Origin: DATGLE01 sp035294325
GTDB lineage: Bacteria > Chloroflexota > Ktedonobacteria > Ktedonobacterales > Ktedonobacteraceae
Assembly: GCA_035294325.1 (NCBI GenBank)
Contig: DATGLE010000098.1
Location: 1 to 47,203 of the forward strand
Direction of reading: 5' to 3'
DNA: 47,203 bases
Shown piece after piece: positions 40,623-47,203 of the stretch (within the stretch, counting starts at the first letter, position 1; the number at the start of each line of letters is the position of its first letter). A program made the position numbers and the translations under genes. Below the pieces are notes generated by a model. It did not search any database and was not told the origin of the DNA. It worked only from the letters and a program-made list of their open reading frames with translations.

Positions 40623-43600
40623 ACTCCGCACCTACGCGAGCAGGTGAAACTTCGGACATCACCAGCGCAGCCGCATTTGTGCCCTTGCCGTTCATCTCGG
40701 CAGGAGGCAGGCCCGGCACAACGGGTAGATTACTCTCCGCGATTACTCCATTGTCCATATAGATATGATAGGGAAACAGAGCAGGATCGAAAGCATTACT
40801 ATGTGAAACCAGCAAAATCTGTTCAAAATGCTGGCCTAGCATTTCGCCCGTCACGACATCGACCAGAGACTGCGTTCTGCCGCGATCAAAGGAACTGAGC
40901 GGCTCGTCCAGCATCACGAAGCCGGGGGCCGCGTTTAGCTCGCGCGGAAGAACGGCGATAGCGAAAGCCAGGCGCAGAGCCAGCGAGAGCTGGTCGGCGG
41001 CTCCTCCTGATAGCGCCGACTTGGGCACATACTCGCCGGCAGCCGAATCCCATACGCGCAACTGGAGCGGGCCGCCGGCGGTGCCTTCTTCTGGCTCCAT
41101 TACCAGGTGGACATCGTGATAGCGGCCACCGGTGAGCTGTGGGAGAAGTTGCTGGATATAGTACTCGGTGCGCGGTATGATCTTGCGCATGAGCCGCTGG
41201 CTGACGGCTTTAACCAGCATATTGCCGCGTTTCTTGGTTTGATAGGAACGCTCTTGCTGCTCCATGTAGAGGCGAGCCTGCTCCAGATCGAGACGCGTAC
41301 CGCCTGTCTGCAACTGCGTGCTCAGCGCAAGCTCCTGTTCTTCCAGGCTGGTCAACTCCTGTTCGAGATTCTCGCGCTCATCCTCAAGACGAGGACGATC
41401 CTCTACCGAGTGCTCGCCAACGAGAGGCCAGATGGTGACGATATCGGCGAAGGTATAGCTTCTGGCCGGAGGACGGTTGCGCTGCGTCAGCACGGTCGCT
41501 ATTCTTTCGTGTGCGTATTCAATTTCCTGGCGGCACAGCTCAATTTTCGCCTTCGCAGCCCCCTCTTGATTGCGCAGCATCTCGAGTTCCTTCTCGATGC
41601 CAGGTTCGTCCGCCTCCTCTATTTCATGCTGACAACGGGTGCGGAGAGCGGAGAGAGCCTCGGCAAAGGGATTGAGCGGCACGATCCAGCCTCCCAGAGA
41701 GTTGCTGAACTTTGCCAGTTGCTTGTAATACTCGGAGAGCGATTCCTGAAGTTCTTTGAGCTGGGCGACATACTTTGCATGCTGCTCCTGAAGCATGATT
41801 TTAGTGCCAAGAGTAATCTGTAACTCCTCCAGTTGTTTGCGCGCGGTTGTCTCCGCGTTGTTGATCGCGGCCTGACCGAAAGGAATGCCCAGGGGTTTCA
41901 CGCGCTGGCGCAACGAATCTTGCAGCGATTGCAGCGCCTGGCGCAGCGCCGCCTGCTGCTCACGCGCTCGTTGAACCTGTAGAGCGGGATTACTGGTCTG
42001 ATAGCGCTCGTTGCGCTCTTCGATCACTTTCTGGCGCGCGAGCAGAACATCCAGGGCCTCCTGGTGTATCTTGACCTGAGCGGCAAGATCAGTTACCAGA
42101 TCGAGCTTACCATCAAGAGAAGCAATCTCACGCTCGGTCGCCTTGATTGTGCTCTCGACGAGGGCTTCCAGTTCGGGGATACCGGTCTGACTCTCTGTCG
42201 ACTGCCCAGGCGATGCGGAAGCAGATACATTAAGCGTAGCGCTGCCCTGGAAACGCTCATTGAGGCTGGGCAGCGGAAGCCCTTCCTGGCCGGCCAGCAC
42301 GGTGATCTCCTGCTGTATACGCTCGACGGCGGCCTGATCGGCCTCCAGGCGCTCTTCGATATGATCCCAGTCCTCTTTCTTGCGCTGCTCCTCCAGGCGC
42401 GCCCGCTCTTTGCGCAAACGAGCAACCGCCTCCATCGTCACATTGACCTGATTGCGAGCTGCATTAGCCTCCTCCAGCTTTTCCTTCATCTGCTGCTGGA
42501 GATCGGCGAGGCTCTCGCCCTGGTCCTTCGTTTGCTTGAGGATCTGCTGTGCTTCCTCAACCGAGCGCGGAATAACGCCGCCGAGGGATTGAATTTCGCG
42601 CTCGATCTGGAGCAGCGCCTCGTGGTTGCCGCCCATACGGATTGCCGTCTCACGCGCCGCCACCATCATTCCAACTCTGTTGATGGCCTCCTGCATCTGC
42701 TGGTCAGCTACCTGCTCCTCATCGCGCGCCTTGCGATAACTCTGGAAACTTACGCCCCCGACCCCGGCGAATACCAGAGCGAAGATACCGGCGATAGCAG
42801 CGATCACGGCTGCATGCTGGAACAGCACTACGAATGTAATAGCCAGACACAGGAACAATACGACGCAGGTCGCGAAGATCATCATATGCTTTCTGGAGGC
42901 CGCCCGCGCCTCCATGACCGCGAGATTAAGTTTCTCCTGATGCTGATAGGCTAACCGGACATGTTGTTCCGCTTCGGCTAATCCCTGAGATAGCCCTTTC
43001 AGGCGCTGCCACTCTTCCAACTGGCGACGCATGCCAAGCTGTCGCCAGCGCTTCTCCAGGGCATCAGCTTGATCCTGAATCTGCTTCGCTTCTACTTCAA
43101 CCAGCGCCAGTTCCTGCTCGGTTTCGCGCAGCTCCTTCCGCACAGCAGCCAGTTGCTGTTTGTTCTCCTCGGCCTGCTCTCTCCCCTTCAAGCTGCGTTG
43201 ATAGCGTTCCTCAACCCGGCGCAGCGCTTTCAACTGTTCGGAGAGCGTTTTCATGCGCTCCAGGCGCGTCTCCAATTGCGGACGCCCGGCGCGCCGCCGT
43301 TCCTCCAGATCGCGCAAAGCCTGCTGTGCCTGAGCGACGCGCGACTTTGCGTGCGCCACCTGCTCCTCTACGCTCTTGAGATCATCCTTTACTTCGTTAT
43401 GCTGCTTTAGCTCCTGCTCCAGATCCTTGATCGTGTCCACCGCCACCAGCAAATCGTTTGACATGCGTTGCAGTGTGCCAAAGGAACGGGTGAGTTCGGC
43501 CAGATCGGCAACGCGCTTCTCCAACGCGGGCAATTCCTCGCGCTCGCGCCGCTCCAGTTCCGCGATCTGTTTCTCCAGTTCGGGCAGTTCGCGGCGGGCC

Positions 43601-44454
43601 TCGGCGATGCCATCATAAGCTGCAATAATCTCAACAAGTGTGGCATCGGCTTTCTTGAGCTGTTGTATGCGGGTCTGGCGGTTCTTGAGTTGCAGGCGTG
43701 TGGCCTGAATCTGCTCAAGCGCCTGCTCCTGCTCGGCGATTTCGGCTTTCTGCTGGTCGATCTCTTGCAGATCTTCGGCAACCCTCAAGGCATCCAGAGC
43801 CGCCTCGATCTGCTCAAGCTGTTGACTCAGCTCAGGGATGCGCGCCTGGATCTCGGCCAGATGCAGGCGTTCGGCGGCCTCCTGAAGCTTTTGCTCATCC
43901 TGCGGCGAGACTTTAAAATGCTCGGTCAGGCGCATGAGATTTTCCAGACCGAGAATTTTACGCGCTGTCGCCTCACGCTCGACACCCCGCAGGTTCTCCA
44001 GACGTGGCAACCCTTTCTGTTCAACAAAGCAGGAGTCACGCAAAGCTCTACCGTCCATGTGTCCCAGTTCATTGATAATCCGTTCGTTTGCCGCATCGAG
44101 ACTCGTGATAGGCTCCTCTTCGGGCATGCCCAGCCGCCGCACATGTAACACCACGTTCTGCCCCTTGCCGCGTTCGATTGTGCGCGTAATCACCAGTTCG
44201 GTCGCGCCAACCGAGACCGTCAGGACGACAGTTGCACTCGTTGCCCCATAGAGCACCAGGTCATCGAGCGAGCGCCCGTCATGATCGGCGGCAAGCGACT
44301 CACCATAGAGCGCGAAATAGATGCATTCAAGAAGTGACGACTTTCCGGCTTCATTGGGGCCTTGTATCAATATACTGCCGCGCTGTGGAAAATGCAGATC
44401 TACATCGCGCAAGAGCCGGAACCGGTCAACGGTCAAATGCTTCAGGATTATCAT
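40621..44454 (-). CDS. SbcC/Rad50-like ATPase with central membrane segment (YhaN-like)
   Basis: 1277 aa. ABC-type ATPase split by a very long coiled coil. N-terminal half: Walker A QGPNEAGKSS (about 31-40). C-terminal half: ABC signature ALSGGAADQLSLALRLA, Walker B GFVMLDEPLSSFD and H-switch LLVSHS. The coiled coil (about 180-1130) is rich in Glu, Gln, Arg and Leu. In its middle, about residues 524-570, are two hydrophobic segments (MIFATCVVLFLCLAITFVVLF, HAAVIAAIAGIFALVFAGV): true membrane spans. No CxxC zinc hook is visible. This layout matches YhaN of Bacillus rather than cytosolic SbcC. It lies 44 nt behind the MRE11-like gene and the two very likely form a complex in DNA end processing or recombination. 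ATG 44454 follows ACGGAG. Confidence 0.86.
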   Translation of the reverse strand: MIILKHLTVDRFRLLRDVDLHFPQRGSILIQGPNEAGKSSLLECIYFALYGESLAADHDGRSLDDLVLYGATSATVVLTVSVGATELVITRTIERGKGQNVVLHVRRLGMPEEEPITSLDAANERIINELGHMDGRALRDSCFVEQKGLPRLENLRGVEREATARKILGLENLMRLTEHFKVSPQDEQKLQEAAERLHLAEIQARIPELSQQLEQIEAALDALRVAEDLQEIDQQKAEIAEQEQALEQIQATRLQLKNRQTRIQQLKKADATLVEIIAAYDGIAEARRELPELEKQIAELERREREELPALEKRVADLAELTRSFGTLQRMSNDLLVAVDTIKDLEQELKQHNEVKDDLKSVEEQVAHAKSRVAQAQQALRDLEERRRAGRPQLETRLERMKTLSEQLKALRRVEERYQRSLKGREQAEENKQQLAAVRKELRETEQELALVEVEAKQIQDQADALEKRWRQLGMRRQLEEWQRLKGLSQGLAEAEQHVRLAYQHQEKLNLAVMEARAASRKHMMIFATCVVLFLCLAITFVVLFQHAAVIAAIAGIFALVFAGVGGVSFQSYRKARDEEQVADQQMQEAINRVGMMVAARETAIRMGGNHEALLQIEREIQSLGGVIPRSVEEAQQILKQTKDQGESLADLQQQMKEKLEEANAARNQVNVTMEAVARLRKERARLEEQRKKEDWDHIEERLEADQAAVERIQQEITVLAGQEGLPLPSLNERFQGSATLNVSASASPGQSTESQTGIPELEALVESTIKATEREIASLDGKLDLVTDLAAQVKIHQEALDVLLARQKVIEERNERYQTSNPALQVQRAREQQAALRQALQSLQDSLRQRVKPLGIPFGQAAINNAETTARKQLEELQITLGTKIMLQEQHAKYVAQLKELQESLSEYYKQLAKFSNSLGGWIVPLNPFAEALSALRTRCQHEIEEADEPGIEKELEMLRNQEGAAKAKIELCRQEIEYAHERIATVLTQRNRPPARSYTFADIVTIWPLVGEHSVEDRPRLEDERENLEQELTSLEEQELALSTQLQTGGTRLDLEQARLYMEQQERSYQTKKRGNMLVKAVSQRLMRKIIPRTEYYIQQLLPQLTGGRYHDVHLVMEPEEGTAGGPLQLRVWDSAAGEYVPKSALSGGAADQLSLALRLAFAIAVLPRELNAAPGFVMLDEPLSSFDRGRTQSLVDVVTGEMLGQHFEQILLVSHSNAFDPALFPYHIYMDNGVIAESNLPVVPGLPPAEMNGKGTNAAALVMSEVSPARVGAE

Positions 44455-44498
44455 GGATAGTAACTCCGTTCGCCTCTACTGGATGCCACATGGCCCAG

Positions 44499-45818
44499 CT
44501 ACTTTTTACCTTTTATATCATCCATCGCAAGCAGCAACTCTTCTTTCGTAAGGCGCAACGCCTTTTGCTCTCGCTCATCAACCGCAGCGGCTATCCATTC
44601 ATCCGCCAGAGTCATCAATTCCTCACGCGGCGAGAAGCGCTCACCTGTCTCGGCGGAAAGCGCTTCTTGTTCCGGGAGCAGCGAGAGGGCGCTATCGTCA
44701 ATGGCAAGGGCAAAGCAGTGCTCTTCGCCATAGCGGCGTATCTGGTTCAGATCCAGCTGGTGATATTGCCCGCGTGTAAGTTCGCCTTCGAGCCGAATCT
44801 GGATCATTCGCTCTGTATTGCAGAGAGGGCGCAATCGTTCAAGGATAATTTCGGTAGGCGACCGCTGCGCCGCCGTGGCGCCATCAGGCCAGAGATCTCT
44901 GGTGTGGACAGTCAGGCGCTGCAATGATAGAGCGTCTACGGCAATATGGTTGCACCAGCGCAGGCCATCAGCCGCCAGCCCTATAAAAACGAATCCCGGC
45001 GCATGATCGGGTGCACTGAAGTCTGTGTGCTGGGTGGCCCCGGCAACGATAACTTCCGTCCGACCTATGCGCATATGACTAAAACTGTGATGGTAGCCGG
45101 CCAGAATGTAGCGGAATATCTCCTGTTTCTTAATACTCTCGCGGCTCACACGGGCGCGAACGTCCAGCAGGGATGAACTCACGCTCAACCCTTCTATCGG
45201 CGCATGCAATACCAGGATCGGGATGGCAGCGCGTTCGATATCGCTCTCAACCCGCAGCTTCTCCAGGGGATCTCCCTGCTGGCCGGCCAGCACACCCAGG
45301 CCGCAGATGCCAACCAGCACACCATGAATATCGACGATGACAGGCTCCAGTTTCTGGCGCTCATCCCTGCGCGCCGGCGAGAAGTAGTGCAGCGCGCCCA
45401 ACCGCGCATAGCTGATCTGCGGGGCAGGACTGGACTCGTGCAGCAGCGATTGCATATCCGCCGGCGTGTCGTGAACGCCACCTAAAGCAAAGGCGCGGAT
45501 GCCAGCCTGTTTTAACTGCGCCAGACGCGCCGCGACGAAACTGCGATCACGTTCATCTGGAGTTACAGTATCGAACAGATCCCCGGCCTGAATAAATAAA
45601 TCGACACCCTGTCCGATAGCGAAATCTGTCGCCTGCTGAAAAGCATGGCGCAAACGCTGCTCGCGCTCTTCACGCTTGTGGGGATGCTGCCTGAAAGCAG
45701 TATGGCCCAGATGGTTGTCAGCAGTCAACACTACTGTCACTACATTGTTACCAGACTTCTCCGGCACAGAGCCTGCATTCTGCCGCGCATCATTTTCCAC
45801 AGTGTTTTCTGCCATCAT
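44499..45818 (-). CDS. Metallophosphoesterase, SbcD/Mre11/YhaO-like
   Basis: 439 aa. Partner of the preceding ATPase. Motif I TADNHLG (Asp34, His36), motif II IQAGDLFD (Asp80), motif III GGVHDTP (around 114-118), motif IV LVLHAPIEG (His205), motif V LAGYHHSF (242-244). Compared with Mre11, where motif III is GNHD and motif V GHxH, the metal-binding Asn is Val115 and the first His of motif V is Tyr242. The catalytic His (His116) and other ligands remain. Beyond the phosphoesterase fold is a capping domain and an Arg-rich end. Activity may be reduced or use other ligands. The start is ATG 45818 after GGAAG; GTG 45824 is also in frame. Confidence 0.84.
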   Translation of the reverse strand: MMAENTVENDARQNAGSVPEKSGNNVVTVVLTADNHLGHTAFRQHPHKREEREQRLRHAFQQATDFAIGQGVDLFIQAGDLFDTVTPDERDRSFVAARLAQLKQAGIRAFALGGVHDTPADMQSLLHESSPAPQISYARLGALHYFSPARRDERQKLEPVIVDIHGVLVGICGLGVLAGQQGDPLEKLRVESDIERAAIPILVLHAPIEGLSVSSSLLDVRARVSRESIKKQEIFRYILAGYHHSFSHMRIGRTEVIVAGATQHTDFSAPDHAPGFVFIGLAADGLRWCNHIAVDALSLQRLTVHTRDLWPDGATAAQRSPTEIILERLRPLCNTERMIQIRLEGELTRGQYHQLDLNQIRRYGEEHCFALAIDDSALSLLPEQEALSAETGERFSPREELMTLADEWIAAAVDEREQKALRLTKEELLLAMDDIKGKK

Positions 45819-45824
45819 GACCAC

Positions 45825-46191
45825 TTCCGTTTTTTAATGCCAGACGTACCACGTCCACAAAGAGTTAATACTAGTACTCTTTTCTCAAGTGTCAAGGTGA
45901 GTCTATCACAAATGGCTATGATTAAAAACGAATCGGCGCTCAAAGAGGGACTAATTGGGGAATAGAAAGACAGGGCACCGTTCTCTCTTGCAGGCACATG
46001 ACAAAAAGTGATACAAAAGTACCTTATCGAATAGATGATATAGACAGGGATTAAAACCAAATATTAATATGTTATGAGCCTGATATGGAGGCAACCCTCC
46101 TGAAACTACCGGTTTGTATATTGGTCTGTTCGTATACCGTTGGCGGCAACGCCTGCCGTTGCCCGGTTCATCTGTGAAGTGGGAGAGCGTG
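45825..46191. other. Divergent spacer between SbcD-like and HD-GYP genes
   Basis: ~365 nt, AT-richer than its surroundings. The minus-strand promoter of the sbcD-like gene is at 45868-45895. Toward the HD-GYP side there is a small stem GGAGG-CAAC-CCTCC (about 46086-46100). No clear plus-strand promoter was found. Confidence 0.5.
45868..45895 (-). promoter_or_regulatory. Promoter of the SbcD/SbcC-like operon
   Basis: On the minus strand: TTGACA (45895-45890), 16-nt spacer, TAGTAT (45873-45868). Predicted start ~45861, leaving a leader of about 40 nt before the ATG at 45818. Confidence 0.65.
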
Positions 46192-46917
46192 GTGGGCATC
46201 ATACATGTGGAGAGAGAGCGCGAGACAAGGAAGATCCTCCTTTCATTGGCAAGAAGCATCCAGGAGCGCGATCTCGTAACCTATGAGCATTCACGCAGAG
46301 TGGCAACATATATCCAGCGGCTGGCAAGGCACCTGGGATGGGGCAAGCGTGAAGTTCGCAATATTGCATTAGCAGCATTAGTGCATGACCTCGGCAAAAC
46401 CTGGATCGCTAATGATATTCTGAATAAATCCGAGGCGCTCTCAGAAGAGGAGCGACGCAAAATGGAGCGTCATCCAGTGATTGGAGCGCGCATTCTCATC
46501 GGCTGCGATGTACCTCCTTTCTATGTAGAAACTGTCCTCTATCATCACGAGGCGTGGGACGGGCGCGGCTATCCCGCCGCACTGCGGGGAGAGGACATTC
46601 CTCTCAGCGCACGCATGCTGGCAATCGCTGACGTTTATGATGTTTTGACCTCACAACGACCCTACAAGGCGCCGCTTTCCAGAGAGGCGGCGCGAGAGCG
46701 ATTGCTACAAGGATCGGGAACTCATTTTGATCCAGCGCTGATTGAGGCGTTCCTGTATCTCATTGATAGCACGCCTAACTTTACCCTGGCACAACACCTC
46801 TGTGGCATTCCTTCCTCTGAAAGCCAGTCGGCTCTACCGCGCCGCATATTTCTACCGGGCCACAAGACCGCCCCTTTACCATACCTGAATATCGACGAAA
46901 GCATCCACGAATCGTAG
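46192..46917 (+). CDS. HD-GYP domain phosphodiesterase (putative c-di-GMP hydrolase)
   Basis: About 241 aa from GTG 46192. HD-GYP signature complete: VHDLGK (HD), RHPVIGARIL, VLYHHEAWDGRGYPAALRG (HH...GYP) and ADVYDVLTSQRPYK. These proteins usually hydrolyse cyclic di-GMP; some act as other phosphohydrolases. There is no receiver or membrane segment, so the input is unknown. The start is uncertain: GTG 46192 has GGGAG at a good distance; GTG 46189, GTG 46207 and an upstream TTG 46114 are in frame. The C-terminal ~40 residues are Ser/Pro-rich. It is followed by the DnaA-box region. Confidence 0.85.
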   Translation: MGIIHVERERETRKILLSLARSIQERDLVTYEHSRRVATYIQRLARHLGWGKREVRNIALAALVHDLGKTWIANDILNKSEALSEEERRKMERHPVIGARILIGCDVPPFYVETVLYHHEAWDGRGYPAALRGEDIPLSARMLAIADVYDVLTSQRPYKAPLSREAARERLLQGSGTHFDPALIEAFLYLIDSTPNFTLAQHLCGIPSSESQSALPRRIFLPGHKTAPLPYLNIDESIHES

Positions 46918-46977
46918 CCATCTACCTTTTCTATTTCACGCCATTAGATCGACGAATGTCACTTCTGCACACCTTTT

Positions 46978-47170
46978 GCTTAGTTATCCACATTTTCTGT
47001 GGATAACTAAGCTGCACCAGGAACATGAAAATCTTGCTATGAGCGCACTCAACTCATCCTTTGACTTTTCCACATTTTCTGTGGATAACTTTTCCACAAT
47101 GTCCACAAAGCGAGCAAGCGATAGCGACTTATCAACACTTCCTGTGGATAACTTTTCCACATTTTCCACA
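46978..47170. other. Candidate origin region: cluster of DnaA-box-like sequences
   Basis: In 193 nt there are at least nine 9-mers close to the DnaA box TTATCCACA: TTATCCACA (46984-46992), its inverse TGTGGATAA at 46998-47006, 47080-47088 and 47143-47151, TTTTCCACA at 47066-47074, 47090-47098, 47153-47161 and 47162-47170, and TTATCAACA (47129-47137). The first two form a perfect 15-bp stem (46978-46992 / 46998-47012, loop TTTTC). The strands alternate. This density is typical for oriC or a DnaA-regulated promoter; the window ends before a neighbouring gene such as dnaA could be seen. Confidence 0.7.
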
Positions 47171-47203
47171 CCCGCTATAGCTGGTAATATTACTGGCTAT
47201 ATT

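Noticed and set aside
42064..42954. Long reading frame opposite the SbcC-like gene
   Set aside because: Antisense of coiled-coil codons (Leu/Gln/Arg), expected by composition; the sense gene has complete ATPase motifs.
1..47203. Prophage, insertion sequence or genomic island
   Set aside because: No transposase, integrase, phage structural gene or att-like duplication was found; the repeats seen are short palindromic elements without coding capacity.

Overview
The window reads as a chromosomal segment of a GC-rich bacterium, most likely a member of the Chloroflexota, class Ktedonobacteria (Ktedonobacter/Dictyobacter/Thermogemmatispora-like). This is an inference from the mix of genes: bacterial Ser/Thr kinases with an N-terminal zinc ribbon, TPRs or a membrane tail, an ECF41-type sigma factor, a glycine/arginine-tailed PNPase, a PRC-barrel MgtE and a YhaN/YhaO-like SbcCD pair. 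Exact taxonomy cannot be fixed without a database. I see no transposase, integrase, CRISPR array, rRNA or tRNA gene.

Layout. (1) 1-4256: translation/transcription block: tuf 3' end, rpmG, secE, nusG, rplK, rplA, an L10-type leader with an attenuator-like hairpin, rplJ, rplL. The usual rpoBC do not follow. (2) 4338-8300: rpsO and pnp (S15 and PNPase, the classical pair), then a family-4 uracil-DNA glycosylase. (3) 8367-14141: a hypothetical protein and a class A penicillin-binding protein on the minus strand, then a small membrane protein and rsmA on the plus strand. (4) 14294-18698: zinc-ribbon/TPR kinase, an ECF41-type sigma factor with a PRC-barrel gene behind it, and a Fur-family regulator whose own promoter carries a near-perfect Fur box. 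(5) 18802-23574: MBL-rhodanese protein, SDR reductase, KAS III-like synthase and alpha/beta hydrolase (sulfur and acyl metabolism). (6) 24006-29463: two tandem thymidylate-kinase-like genes, a SprT-like metalloprotease, rho and an aldehyde dehydrogenase. (7) 29777-35447: small membrane protein, soluble multi-PAS/GAF histidine kinase, and an mgtE Mg2+ channel behind a ~510-nt leader containing a 34-codon ORF. (8) 35543-40575: membrane protein with a lysozyme-like ectodomain, a membrane-anchored Ser/Thr kinase overlapping miaA by 1 nt. (9) 40621-46917: SbcC/YhaN-like and SbcD/YhaO-like pair, and an HD-GYP protein. (10) 46978-47170: a dense cluster of DnaA-box-like 9-mers, a candidate replication origin or DnaA-regulated region cut by the window end.

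The most unusual feature is a family of long inverted repeats in the intergenic spaces. At least ten have 21-33-bp arms (nine perfect, one with a single G-T wobble) and exactly 3-nt loops. The arm sequence is different at every locus, but the apex is nearly always C-GNA-G on one strand (GAA or GCA), which is the exceptionally stable DNA mini-hairpin motif. Many are framed by shared short palindromes that are themselves GNA-capped (GCGCC-GCA-GGCGC). They occur between convergent, tandem and divergent genes, so they are not simply terminators. In one case an arm contains the 3' end of miaA. The pattern suggests that palindromes are generated and kept perfect by snap-back copying primed from GNA mini-hairpins.
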